From DATGPD01 sp041398565 (lineage in GTDB: Bacteria > Planctomycetota > UBA1135 > UBA2386): a stretch of 64,000 nt of DNA. Under the pieces are notes generated by a model. That model was not told the DNA's origin. It ran no database searches and saw nothing but the letters and a program-made list of their open reading frames with translations. Position numbers and translations under genes: made by a program. Every line of letters begins with the position of its first letter. Position 1 is the first letter of the stretch. Shown one piece after another: positions 1-7,802 of this stretch. The stretch spans positions 806,001-870,000 of the forward strand of contig JAWKUN010000004.1 of NCBI GenBank assembly GCA_041398565.1, read 5' to 3'.

Positions 1-168
1 GACCAGCACCCGCGCGCCGGCGGCGGCGGCAAGCTCGCGCGTACCGTCCGTGCTGCCGCTGTCCACCACCAGCACTTCGTCGCAGCATGCCCGCAGCGAC
101 CGCACGCAGGCGTCGATGTGCTCGGCCTCCTGAAAGGCGATGACGCAGCCGGAAACCTTCTCGGACAT
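1..168 (-). CDS. Family 2 glycosyltransferase, N-terminal part (cut by window edge)
   Basis: Only the first 56 residues are visible because the gene runs off the left edge. The protein begins MSEKVSGCVIAFQEAEHI and continues to VVDSGSTDGT, the classic first beta-alpha-beta of a GT-A fold family 2 glycosyltransferase, in which these acidic residues contact the nucleotide-sugar. The N-terminus looks like the WaaE/KdtX-type cytoplasmic enzymes that add sugars to lipid cores or glycans, but acceptor and donor cannot be read from this fragment. The gene starts 12 bases after the stop of the small coiled-coil gene on the same strand, so the two are probably co-transcribed. Confidence 0.8.
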   Translation of the reverse strand, partial: MSEKVSGCVIAFQEAEHIDACVRSLRACCDEVLVVDSGSTDGTRELAAAAGARVLV

Positions 169-180
169 CGGCGCCTCGCG

Positions 181-522
181 TCAGTCGCTCGCCTCGACCT
201 CGGTCGCGGGCGCTGGTCCCCGCGCCGCGCCGCCGGACTCCTCCAGCGCCGCCAGCTCGGTGCGCACCCGGGCCAGGCGCTGCCGCCAGGCGGCGAGGCG
301 CGCGTCCTTGTCGACCGCCCGCGTCGCCGCATCGAGCACACGGTCGCGCTCGGCCTCGGTGAGGCCGAGCTTCTCCTGTAGCACGAACTGGTTGGCGAAG
401 CCGAGGACCTGCAGCCAGCGGTGGGCGTCGAGCAGCTCCTCGACGAGTTCGAGGAGCTCGAGCTGGGGAAGGGACGCGCCCCGGTGGGCCGCCTGCTTCT
501 TGCGCTTGCGCACGGACGTCAT
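181..522 (-). CDS. Small charged helical hypothetical protein
   Basis: A 113-residue protein of unknown function. It opens with a basic stretch (MTSVRKRKKQAAHRG) and continues as a mostly helical, Leu/Glu/Arg-rich segment that could form a short coiled coil (about residues 17-95), followed by a Gly/Ala/Pro tail. No signal peptide or membrane segment is visible. The ATG at 522 is the most economical start; an earlier ATG in the same frame would add only low-complexity sequence. It lies immediately upstream of the family 2 glycosyltransferase. I do not recognise the family. Confidence 0.6.
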   Translation of the reverse strand: MTSVRKRKKQAAHRGASLPQLELLELVEELLDAHRWLQVLGFANQFVLQEKLGLTEAERDRVLDAATRAVDKDARLAAWRQRLARVRTELAALEESGGAARGPAPATEVEASD

Positions 523-636
523 GCGGGCCGGAATGATAGGTGCCTGGCAGGCGACGGCCGTCCGCAATTCCGGCGGCCGCCGCCCGTCACGCGGCGAGCG
601 GCGCGGTCGGCGGCAGCTGTTCTCGGGCAGGCATCT

Positions 637-681
637 CGGGCTGGGCTCCTTGGGGCTGGGCTTCCTGGGGCTGGGCTTCCG
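637..681 (+). repeat. 15-bp G-rich tandem repeat, three copies
   Basis: Three near-identical head-to-tail units of the form GGGGCTGGGCTTCCT lie in the intergenic space between two divergent genes. Runs of three or four G alternate with short spacers, so the strand could form a G-quadruplex. Read on the minus strand the same bases would give a PQEAQ-like peptide repeat, but no convincing gene surrounds it. Confidence 0.6.
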
Positions 682-781
682 GCGCCGGGACCGAATCGTG
701 CGGACAGCCGTTCGGTCTTGGCCGCCCTGCTTCTCCACCAGGCATGGGACCTGTCGGCCCCTCCACTCCAGAAGCAGACGC

Positions 782-1837
782 ATGAACCACCTCAACCTCC
801 TGGGCATGACCGCGCTCTTCGCGCTCTCGGCAGCCGCGCAGAACGTCACCGTGTTCCCGTCCGACCACGCCTCCCGCGACGGCTACAGCAGCCAGAGCTA
901 CTTCCCGTTCTCGTACGGGATCTGCCGGCAGCAAGCGCTCTACCACCGGCGCGACCTCGCCATCCCCAACGGCTCCAGCATCACCGGTGCCGGTGTGCGC
1001 CACGATGCGGGAAGTTCGTCCACCGGCTACCGCATCCAGCTGGAGGTGCTCGCCAACCAGACTTCGATCGATCCGCGGCCGGGCTTGCCCACCTCGATGT
1101 CGAGCACGTTCGCCAGCAACTACCAAGGGACGCCGACCACGGTGTTCACGCGCAAGATCGTCGACCTGCCCAACCTGACCGCGACGTCGGCGCGCCCCTC
1201 GCCCACCAACGTGACCGTCACCTTCGACACGCCGTTCCGCTACGACGCGACCAAGAACCTGCTGACCGAGTGGGTCGTGTACGCCAACGCCAACAGCAAC
1301 CAGGCGTTCACGTACGGGATGGACTACGCCTACGTCTTCTCGGCGACCGAGGAGTTCGGCGTCTCGTGCCCGACGTCGGGCAACGCCACCCCGCGCTGCT
1401 ACTTCGGCAGCACCGCCATCGGCGGCCCTTGCACGGTCAATCTGAACAACTCGGCGGGCAGCAGCCCGGCCACCCTGTTCCTCGGCGCCGTCGCGCAGGC
1501 AGCGCCGATCCCGTTGCAGAGCGTCGGCATGCCCGGTTGCTACCTGCACATCGACCCCACCACCTCGGTCAGCACCGCAACCAACGCAGGCGGCAACGTC
1601 AGCATCTCCTTTCCGGTGCCCAACGCCCTCAACCTGATCCGCCGCAGTGTCGTCGCCCAATACGTGACCGCCGACCTCTTCGCCAACACGGCCGGTCTGG
1701 TGTCCAGCAACGGGGCGCGGGTCACCCTCGGCGTGGAGCCCATGATGTCGATCCTCAGCAGCCCCGGCAGTACGACGGCCACCGTCGGCAGCCTGGCCTC
1801 CAACTACGGCGCGGTGTCGGTGTTCACCTGGCAGTGA
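782..1837 (+). CDS. Secreted protein with lineage-type C-terminal beta domain
   Basis: A 351-residue exported protein. The ATG at 782 was chosen because it gives a short classical signal peptide (MNHLNLLGMTALFALSAAAQ, cleavage after AAAQ). The mature part is Ser/Thr/Asn-rich and predicted all-beta, with no recognised catalytic motif. The last ~90 residues contain the MPGCYLHIDPTT pattern and a P-V-P-N-x-L stretch that recur in several other secreted proteins of this window. It may be a surface or periplasmic structural protein; function unknown. It stands alone between a divergent gene and the downstream aldehyde dehydrogenase, 90 bases before the latter. Confidence 0.75.
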   Translation: MNHLNLLGMTALFALSAAAQNVTVFPSDHASRDGYSSQSYFPFSYGICRQQALYHRRDLAIPNGSSITGAGVRHDAGSSSTGYRIQLEVLANQTSIDPRPGLPTSMSSTFASNYQGTPTTVFTRKIVDLPNLTATSARPSPTNVTVTFDTPFRYDATKNLLTEWVVYANANSNQAFTYGMDYAYVFSATEEFGVSCPTSGNATPRCYFGSTAIGGPCTVNLNNSAGSSPATLFLGAVAQAAPIPLQSVGMPGCYLHIDPTTSVSTATNAGGNVSISFPVPNALNLIRRSVVAQYVTADLFANTAGLVSSNGARVTLGVEPMMSILSSPGSTTATVGSLASNYGAVSVFTWQ

Positions 1838-1927
1838 GCGCCGAGAACGGTCGCCCCGCCCGCGGCGCCTGCCGAAACTCTGCCGGTCCCTGGTGACAGC
1901 ACCCGACCCGACCGGCACATTGCCGGG

Positions 1928-3454
1928 ATGCACGACGTCCTGCGCGAACTCGGCCTCGAAGCCAGCAACCCGGGTGCCTTCTGTGGCGAGTGGCTCGACA
2001 CGAAGGGTGAGGCGATCGCCGTGCACAACCCTGCGACCGGCGAGCTCCTGGCGACGGTGCGCGCCGCCGGTGCCGCCGACTACGAGCGGGTCATCGCCGC
2101 TGCGCAGGCGGCGTTCGCGCGCTGGCGGGCCCTGCCCGCGCCCCAGCGCGGCGAGTACGTGCGCCGCATGGGCCTGGCGCTGCGCGCCAAGAAGGAGGCC
2201 CTGGGCAAGCTGGTGACCCTGGAGATGGGCAAGATCCTCGAGGAGGGCAAGGGCGAGGTGCAGGAGTGCATCGACATCGCCGACTTCGCCGTCGGCTTGT
2301 CGCGGCAGCTCTACGGCCTCACCATCCAGTCCGAGCGGCCCCTGCACTCCATGCGCGAGACTTGGCACCCGCTGGGCCTGGTCGGCGTCATCACCGCCTT
2401 CAACTTCCCGGTCGCTGTGTGGGCATGGAACGCGATGGTCGCGCTGGTGTGCGGCGACGCCTGCGTGTGGAAGCCGTCGCACAAGACCCCGCTGACGGCG
2501 CTGGCCATGACCAAGGTCTGCCAAGAGGTGCTGGCCGCCGACGGTTTCGCCGGCCTGCTGGGCCTGGTGATCGGCGCCGACCACGAGATCGGACACCGCC
2601 TGGTCGACGACCACCGGGTGCCGCTGATCAGCGCCACGGGCTCGGTGCGCATGGGTCGAGCGGTCGGCCAGCGCGTCGCCGCGCGCCTGGGGCGGTCTCT
2701 GCTCGAACTCGGCGGCAACAACGCGATCGTCGTGCTCGGGGACGCCGACCTCGACATGGCCGCGCGCGCCATCCTTTTCGGGGCCGTGGGCACCGCCGGC
2801 CAACGCTGCACGTCGACTCGCCGCCTCCTGGTGCAAGACAGCGTCATCGACGCGCTGCAGGCGCGGCTGGTGCGCGCCTACGGCAGCGTGCCGATCGGCG
2901 ACCCGATGGCGCCGTCGACGCTGATGGGGCCGCTCATCGACGGCGCCGCGGTCGAGGCCTTCACGCAGGCGATCGCCGCGGCCGAGAAGGAGGGTGGCGA
3001 GGTGGTGTGCGGTGCCGGGCGCGCGCAAGTCGCCGGCGGGCTGACGAACGGCCACTTCGTCCGACCCACCATCATCCGCATGCCAGGTCAGACGGCGATC
3101 GTGCGCGAGGAGACCTTCGCGCCGATCCTGTACCTCATCCCGATCCGCGACCTCGATCAGGCGCTGCAGCTGCACAACGAGGTGCCGCAGGGCCTCAGCT
3201 CGGCCATCTTCACCCTGAACGTGCGCCACGCCGAGCGCTTCCTGTCGGCGACGGGCTCGGACTGTGGCATCGCCAACGTCAACATCGGCACCTCGGGAGC
3301 CGAGATCGGCGGCGCCTTCGGCGGCGAGAAGGAAACCGGCGGCGGTCGCGAGTCCGGCTCGGATTCGTGGAAGGCGTACATGCGCCGCCAGACTTCGACC
3401 GTGAACTACGGTACCGACCTGCCTCTGGCGCAGGGCATCAAGTTCGGCGACTGA
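1928..3454 (+). CDS. Aldehyde dehydrogenase, ALDH7 (antiquitin/aminoadipate semialdehyde) type
   Basis: A 508-residue NAD(P)-dependent aldehyde dehydrogenase of normal family length. The general base Glu260 sits in ELGGNN and the catalytic nucleophile Cys294 in AGQRCTSTRR. The C-terminal signature NVNIGTSGAEIGGAFGGEKE and the following GGGRESGSD are characteristic of the ALDH7 branch, whose members oxidise alpha-aminoadipate semialdehyde (lysine catabolism, bacterial AmaB) and related aldehydes in the cytoplasm. The sub-family assignment is strong; the physiological substrate is inferred. The gene stands alone, convergent with the DUF-like membrane gene 18 bases downstream. Confidence 0.93.
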   Translation: MHDVLRELGLEASNPGAFCGEWLDTKGEAIAVHNPATGELLATVRAAGAADYERVIAAAQAAFARWRALPAPQRGEYVRRMGLALRAKKEALGKLVTLEMGKILEEGKGEVQECIDIADFAVGLSRQLYGLTIQSERPLHSMRETWHPLGLVGVITAFNFPVAVWAWNAMVALVCGDACVWKPSHKTPLTALAMTKVCQEVLAADGFAGLLGLVIGADHEIGHRLVDDHRVPLISATGSVRMGRAVGQRVAARLGRSLLELGGNNAIVVLGDADLDMAARAILFGAVGTAGQRCTSTRRLLVQDSVIDALQARLVRAYGSVPIGDPMAPSTLMGPLIDGAAVEAFTQAIAAAEKEGGEVVCGAGRAQVAGGLTNGHFVRPTIIRMPGQTAIVREETFAPILYLIPIRDLDQALQLHNEVPQGLSSAIFTLNVRHAERFLSATGSDCGIANVNIGTSGAEIGGAFGGEKETGGGRESGSDSWKAYMRRQTSTVNYGTDLPLAQGIKFGD

Positions 3455-3472
3455 TCGTCGGCGCGGCGGCGC

Positions 3473-4198
3473 TCACCCCTCGCGCCCGCCGCCGGCAGCC
3501 TGGCGCGCCGCCAGGTCTTGCCACACGAACGCTGGCCACTGCCGCAGGAGCGCTTCGGCGAAGGTGCGGGCGGCCACGAAGTCTTGCGGATCCCAGCGCT
3601 GGTTGCCGGGCACCAGCAGCACGCCGTCGACAAGCTCGAAGCTCTGCCAAGTCGACGCCAGCAGCCACTGCTGCGCACGCGCGTGGCACACGTCGTAGGC
3701 GAACTTCTTGTCGCCGCAGCGCACGTGGAACCGCCGGTTGAACTCCGCCGACTCGAACTCGATGTCGGCGAAGCCGAACCACGCCTTCACCTTGTCGCCG
3801 AAGCCCTCCGGGCGCACGGCGAGGTCGGGAGTGGGGAGGCCGAGGTCGAGGGTCAGGTAGCTTCGGTTGTAGGTCCGCGTGCTGCGGTCGCCGTCGGAGT
3901 CGGTGCTGGTCTCCTCGTAGGTGAAGTCGCCGGCGCACAGGCGCACCTCGCGGCCGTCGACAGCCACCGCGCCCCCCAGCGTGTTGGACAGCCACTGGTC
4001 GTCACCCCGGGCGAACCAAGACAACCCCGGAAAGCGCCGGCGCGGCTGCCGGTCGACGTCGGCGACGAAGCGCACTCCCCATCGTCTGGCCAGCGCTGCC
4101 AGCGCCTGGCGGCGCGCCACGGCGGCCTTGTGCGCGTTGACGGCGCCCCACACCAAGAGAGCGACGACGACGATCGCGACGATGACGACGATGTGCAC
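3473..4198 (-). CDS. Single-pass membrane protein paired with LemA
   Basis: A 241-residue protein with one N-terminal transmembrane helix (about residues 3-20, MHIVVIVAIVVVALLVWGAV) followed by a soluble alpha/beta region rich in aromatic residues; the segment FADIEFESAEFNRRFHV resembles DUF3137-type proteins, which often sit next to lemA. No catalytic motif is seen. Its ATG lies two bases after the lemA stop codon, so the two are translated from one message and probably form a membrane complex. Function of such LemA partners is unknown. The DUF3137 relation is a judgement from pattern and context. Confidence 0.7.
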   Translation of the reverse strand: MHIVVIVAIVVVALLVWGAVNAHKAAVARRQALAALARRWGVRFVADVDRQPRRRFPGLSWFARGDDQWLSNTLGGAVAVDGREVRLCAGDFTYEETSTDSDGDRSTRTYNRSYLTLDLGLPTPDLAVRPEGFGDKVKAWFGFADIEFESAEFNRRFHVRCGDKKFAYDVCHARAQQWLLASTWQSFELVDGVLLVPGNQRWDPQDFVAARTFAEALLRQWPAFVWQDLAARQAAGGGREG

Positions 4199-4200
4199 GT

Positions 4201-4776
4201 TCAGTCCCCCGCCGACATCGCCGTCCGCGGCACGACGCGCTCGTTGGCGTCCTCGAGCTCGAAGAACGAGACGTCACCCACGCCGGCGGCAGATGCGACC
4301 AAGCTGGTCGGGAACGACTCGCGCAGCGTGCGCAGCTCGCGCACGTTGCCGTTGTAGAAGCGGCGCGCCGCAGCGATGCGATCCTCGGTGTTGGCGAGCT
4401 CGGCCTGCAGCACGCGGAAGTTGCCGTCGCTCTTCAGGCGCGGGTAGCCCTCCGCCACCACGAACAGTTGCCGCATGCCGTGCAGCAGAGCATTCTCGTC
4501 GCGCGCCTGGCTCTCGGCGGTGCCGTGGTTGGCAGCGGCGCGGTCGCGCAGCTCGACCAGGCGTTCGAGCACGGCGCGCTCGTGCGCGGCGTAGCCCTTG
4601 ACGGTGGCGACGAGGTTGGGGATCAGCTCGTAGCGGCGCTTCAATTCGACGTCGATGCCGGCCCAGCTCTCCCTGACATGTGCCTTCAGGCGCACGAATC
4701 GGTTGTGGATGGCGATCCACCAGAGCAGGGCGAGGAGGGCGACACCCAGAAGGATCCAGAGGCCGAGCAGGTCCAT
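4201..4776 (-). CDS. lemA: LemA family membrane protein
   Basis: A 191-residue protein with the standard LemA layout: an N-terminal membrane helix (about residues 5-22) then a long helical bundle. The family hallmarks are present, including the segment RRYELIPNLVATVKGYAAHE (about residues 47-66) and YNGNVRELRTLRESFPTSLV near the C-terminus. LemA proteins are anchored with the helical domain outside the cytoplasmic membrane; their molecular role is not settled. First gene of a two-gene unit with the 241-residue membrane protein. Confidence 0.93.
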   Translation of the reverse strand: MDLLGLWILLGVALLALLWWIAIHNRFVRLKAHVRESWAGIDVELKRRYELIPNLVATVKGYAAHERAVLERLVELRDRAAANHGTAESQARDENALLHGMRQLFVVAEGYPRLKSDGNFRVLQAELANTEDRIAAARRFYNGNVRELRTLRESFPTSLVASAAGVGDVSFFELEDANERVVPRTAMSAGD

Positions 4777-4869
4777 GACGCGACGAGGGCGACCGAGCGC
4801 AGAGGACGCGCGGACGAGCGCAGGCTACACCGGCTGGCGGGGAGAATTCGTCGGTCAGGTCCGGCCCGG

Positions 4870-6915
4870 TCAGAGGATGTCGAGGATGCCGGACACCTGG
4901 TTGCTCAGCGTCTCGACGACCGCCGCGTAGTTCACGTGGCGGGCGATGGGGACGCTCCACGGCAGGTCGTCCTTGTCGCCGATGCCGCCCAGCGCCGCCG
5001 CGGCGAACGCGCGCCCGAGGTCGGGGACGCTCCGGTCCTGCAAGACGCGCAGCAACGGTCTCACGCTGCCGCGGTCGCCGACCTGGCCGAGCGCGGCGCC
5101 GACCGCCCCCAGCAGCGCCACGCTCTGCGACGGTCCCTTCAGCATGTCGGTGAGGTCGCCGATCACCGCCTCGTCGCCGAGCGCACCCAGCGCCCGGGCG
5201 GCACGCACGAGCAGCTCCGGCCGCCGGCGCGAATCGGCCACGACCTGCCGCAGCACCGGTACGGCACCCACGTCGCCCAGCAGCGCCAGCGCCGTGCAGA
5301 GATGACCGGCCAGCTCGTCGCGGCTCTTGTAGCGGAGCAGGAGCGCCCGCAGGTCCTCGGCCGCCGGCCGGTAGCCGCTGAGTCCGATGGCGATCGCCGC
5401 CGCGCCGAGCACCTGCTCGTTCTTCTCGGTCCCGAGCAACTCGAGCAGCGCCCGTGCGACGGTGACGTCGACCGCGTGCTCACGCTGGCCGTGTGTCAGG
5501 AGACCGAGCGCCAGCGCCACCCAAGGCCGCTCGATCGTCGTCACCGCGCCCAACCGCTGCAGGAGCGTCGCGCGGTTGGCGTCGCCGCCGATCCGCGCCA
5601 GGGCGACCAGACAGAAGTAGCGTGTCTGGCGGTCGATGCCCTCCTTGGCGTAGCGCAGCAGAGCCGCCGACACGTGCGCCTCGCTGGCAACGGGACGGCA
5701 CAGTTCGCCCAGCGCCATCGCCGCCGACTGGCGTCGAGCGTGGCCGCGCCGTTCGGTGCGGTCGTCGAGATCGCGCAACAGACCTCCGATCACCTCGCCG
5801 CCGGGGTCGCCGCCGCGGCCCAGCGCCGCGGCCAGTGCCGGCGCCGCGTGCGCCTGCGCGATCTGGTCGCCCACGCCGAGGTCGCGCGCCAGGAACGCGC
5901 GCAGCGGCGCCACCACATGCTGCCTGAGTTCCGGCACCTGCACGAGGCCGAGCCCGAGCGCGGCGGCGACCAGGACGTCGCGCGGCTGCCCCGAGGGATC
6001 GCGCAACGGTTGCTCCAGCGCCATGACCACCAGGCGACCCACGCTCGGCTCGGTCGACGCGTGGGCCAGAAGGCCGAGCCCGTAGCCGGCGAAGCTGCGC
6101 GTCCGCACGTCGACACGCGCCCGCCGCACCAGGTCACGCCCGCGCTGCGTGTCGAGGAACACGTCGATCAGGACGAACGCGATCTTCGGGTCGTGGCCGA
6201 TCCCGCCGCACAGGGCCGCGGTCTCGCGCTCCTCCTGATCGCTCGACGCCAGGTGCGGCAGGAAGGCCTGCTGCAAGGACCGCGACGGTGGATCGATGCC
6301 GATCTTGGCCAGAGCGACCAGGCAAGCCGTCACCAGGTCCCGGTTGTTCTCGTCGCGCAGCACGCGATCGATCACCGGCACCACCTCGGCTGCCAGGAAC
6401 CCGCGTCCGACGCCGAGGGGCTCGGGTGGCGCCCCGTCGCGCCGGCGACCGCCCAGATAGAAGTCGTCGGAACCGGTGACGACGCGGCCGCTCGCGGCCC
6501 GACGTCGGCTGCCCAGGTACTCGTCGCGGTGCAGGCCCCACCAGACCGACCAGGCCGTGGGATCGAACTCGACCACGTAGCCGCGCGGGGTGTGCGGGCC
6601 GGCCCCGGGCGCCGCGCTGGGAGCGCTCGGTCCACCGGTGACGGGTCCCGCCGCCGGCGCCGGTCCGAGCGTGCTCGGACCACTCACGCCGGGCGAACTC
6701 GGCGCCGCTGCGGGCCCGGCCGCCACCGGCCCGGGCGCGCCCGGACCACCGCCACCCACGACGTCGCCGGGCCCCGTGTAGTGGCCACCCCCGCGCGGCG
6801 GCGGCGGCTTGGGCGTCGGATAGCCACCGCCATAGCCGCCGCCGTGAGCGGCGACGGGGAGGGACGCGAGGAGTGCGACGGACGTCGCGCGCAGCCAGAG
6901 CTGGAAGTCGGTCAT
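4870..6915 (-). CDS. Exported HEAT-repeat protein
   Basis: A 681-residue protein. The ATG at 6915 was chosen because it precedes a plausible signal sequence (MTDFQLWLRATSVALLASLP, then VAAHGG). A Gly/Pro-rich, disordered segment follows (about residues 25-130). From about residue 200 to the end the protein is built of many helical HEAT/armadillo-like repeats of roughly 35-40 residues, with recurring patterns of the kind LVALAKIG, AALALGLLxHG and AARALGALGDEAVIGDL. Such solenoids are binding scaffolds; the partner is unknown. The gene is a single unit upstream of which a divergent CBS-domain gene starts. Confidence 0.8.
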   Translation of the reverse strand: MTDFQLWLRATSVALLASLPVAAHGGGYGGGYPTPKPPPPRGGGHYTGPGDVVGGGGPGAPGPVAAGPAAAPSSPGVSGPSTLGPAPAAGPVTGGPSAPSAAPGAGPHTPRGYVVEFDPTAWSVWWGLHRDEYLGSRRRAASGRVVTGSDDFYLGGRRRDGAPPEPLGVGRGFLAAEVVPVIDRVLRDENNRDLVTACLVALAKIGIDPPSRSLQQAFLPHLASSDQEERETAALCGGIGHDPKIAFVLIDVFLDTQRGRDLVRRARVDVRTRSFAGYGLGLLAHASTEPSVGRLVVMALEQPLRDPSGQPRDVLVAAALGLGLVQVPELRQHVVAPLRAFLARDLGVGDQIAQAHAAPALAAALGRGGDPGGEVIGGLLRDLDDRTERRGHARRQSAAMALGELCRPVASEAHVSAALLRYAKEGIDRQTRYFCLVALARIGGDANRATLLQRLGAVTTIERPWVALALGLLTHGQREHAVDVTVARALLELLGTEKNEQVLGAAAIAIGLSGYRPAAEDLRALLLRYKSRDELAGHLCTALALLGDVGAVPVLRQVVADSRRRPELLVRAARALGALGDEAVIGDLTDMLKGPSQSVALLGAVGAALGQVGDRGSVRPLLRVLQDRSVPDLGRAFAAAALGGIGDKDDLPWSVPIARHVNYAAVVETLSNQVSGILDIL

Positions 6916-7207
6916 GGACAGGGTCTCTCCGGCGTCCGCGCGAGTGGGGCAAGCGACGGCGGAGCTCGGACCTTTCCGCGCATGCGTAGCCCGGCGTGCT
7001 GGGCATGTAACCGCTCGGCACGCGAAAGGGCGGAGCATCTGCCATGCCACGCCGCGCTAGAAAAACGTGCCGCTGCGCAGGAGTATCAGGGAGAGTCGAG
7101 GACGACCACGACCGACAGACGGCAGCGTGCCGTTTTGCTCGTCGTCGCACACCTTCGCGACGTGCACCGTCCCACCCCGCGCGCCGCCCCCACGTCAGGA
7201 ATCCGCC

Positions 7208-7783
7208 ATGCAAGTCGCCAGCCTCATGCAGAAGAGAGTCCGAACCTGCCGCGTCGAGGACCGTCTCGACCGCGCCGCCCGTGAGATGTGGGAAGGCGAC
7301 GTCGGCGTCGTTCCGGTGATCGACAGGGACGAGCGCCTGGTCGGCATGCTCACCGACCGGGACATCTGCATGGCCGCCTACACCCAGGGCCGATCGCTCG
7401 CCGAGATCCCGGTCGCCACGGCCATGGCCAAGAATCTGGTCACCTGCCAGGCCGACGACCTCGTGGCCGACGCCGAGTGGCGCATGCAACAGAACCAGAT
7501 CCGCCGCTTGCCGGTGGTCGACGCGCGCGGACGCATCGTCGGCATCCTGTCGATCAACGACCTGGCGCGGCGCGCCGACGCCGAGCGGACCAAGTCGACG
7601 CGCGCCGTGCGCACGGAGGAGGTCGCCGTCACCCTCGCCGCGATCTCGCAACCACACGGCAGCGTCGTCGAACCGGTGAAGACCGTGGCTCCTCCTCCTC
7701 CGCCCGCACGGTCCTCCCCCCCTGCGGCTCGGTCGTCGAAGCCCGGCAAGGGTGGCGGCAGGAGCAAGTCGGCGGGCGCCTGA
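7208..7783 (+). CDS. CBS-domain pair protein
   Basis: A 191-residue soluble protein made of two tandem CBS motifs (about residues 1-57 and 68-125), with LMQKRVRTCRVEDRLDRAA and GIVPVIDRDERLVGMLTDRDI-like pattern in the first and RRLPVVDARGRIVGILSIND in the second. CBS pairs bind adenine nucleotides and often sense energy charge. The C-terminal ~60 residues are Pro/Ser/Lys-rich and probably disordered. The ATG at 7208 starts directly at the first CBS motif; an upstream in-frame start would add only arginine-rich low-complexity sequence. Confidence 0.88.
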   Translation: MQVASLMQKRVRTCRVEDRLDRAAREMWEGDVGVVPVIDRDERLVGMLTDRDICMAAYTQGRSLAEIPVATAMAKNLVTCQADDLVADAEWRMQQNQIRRLPVVDARGRIVGILSINDLARRADAERTKSTRAVRTEEVAVTLAAISQPHGSVVEPVKTVAPPPPPARSSPPAARSSKPGKGGGRSKSAGA

Positions 7784-7802
7784 GGTGCACCGACCTCGCG
7801 CT

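Noticed and set aside
587..745. Possible minus-strand 52-residue Pro/Gln-rich peptide (MPGGEAGRPR...)
   Set aside because: It is explained by the 15-bp tandem repeat read in reverse; no Shine-Dalgarno sequence, domain or neighbours support it.
587..3229. Very long open frame opposite the ALDH gene
   Set aside because: GC-rich codon bias leaves antisense frames open; it is Arg/His/Gly-rich, lacks any domain and lies over a clear ALDH7 gene.
4468..7284. Long frame opposite the LemA and HEAT-repeat genes
   Set aside because: Antisense shadow: composition is Arg/Gln/His-rich and no start or domain fits, whereas the minus-strand genes have signal peptides and family motifs.
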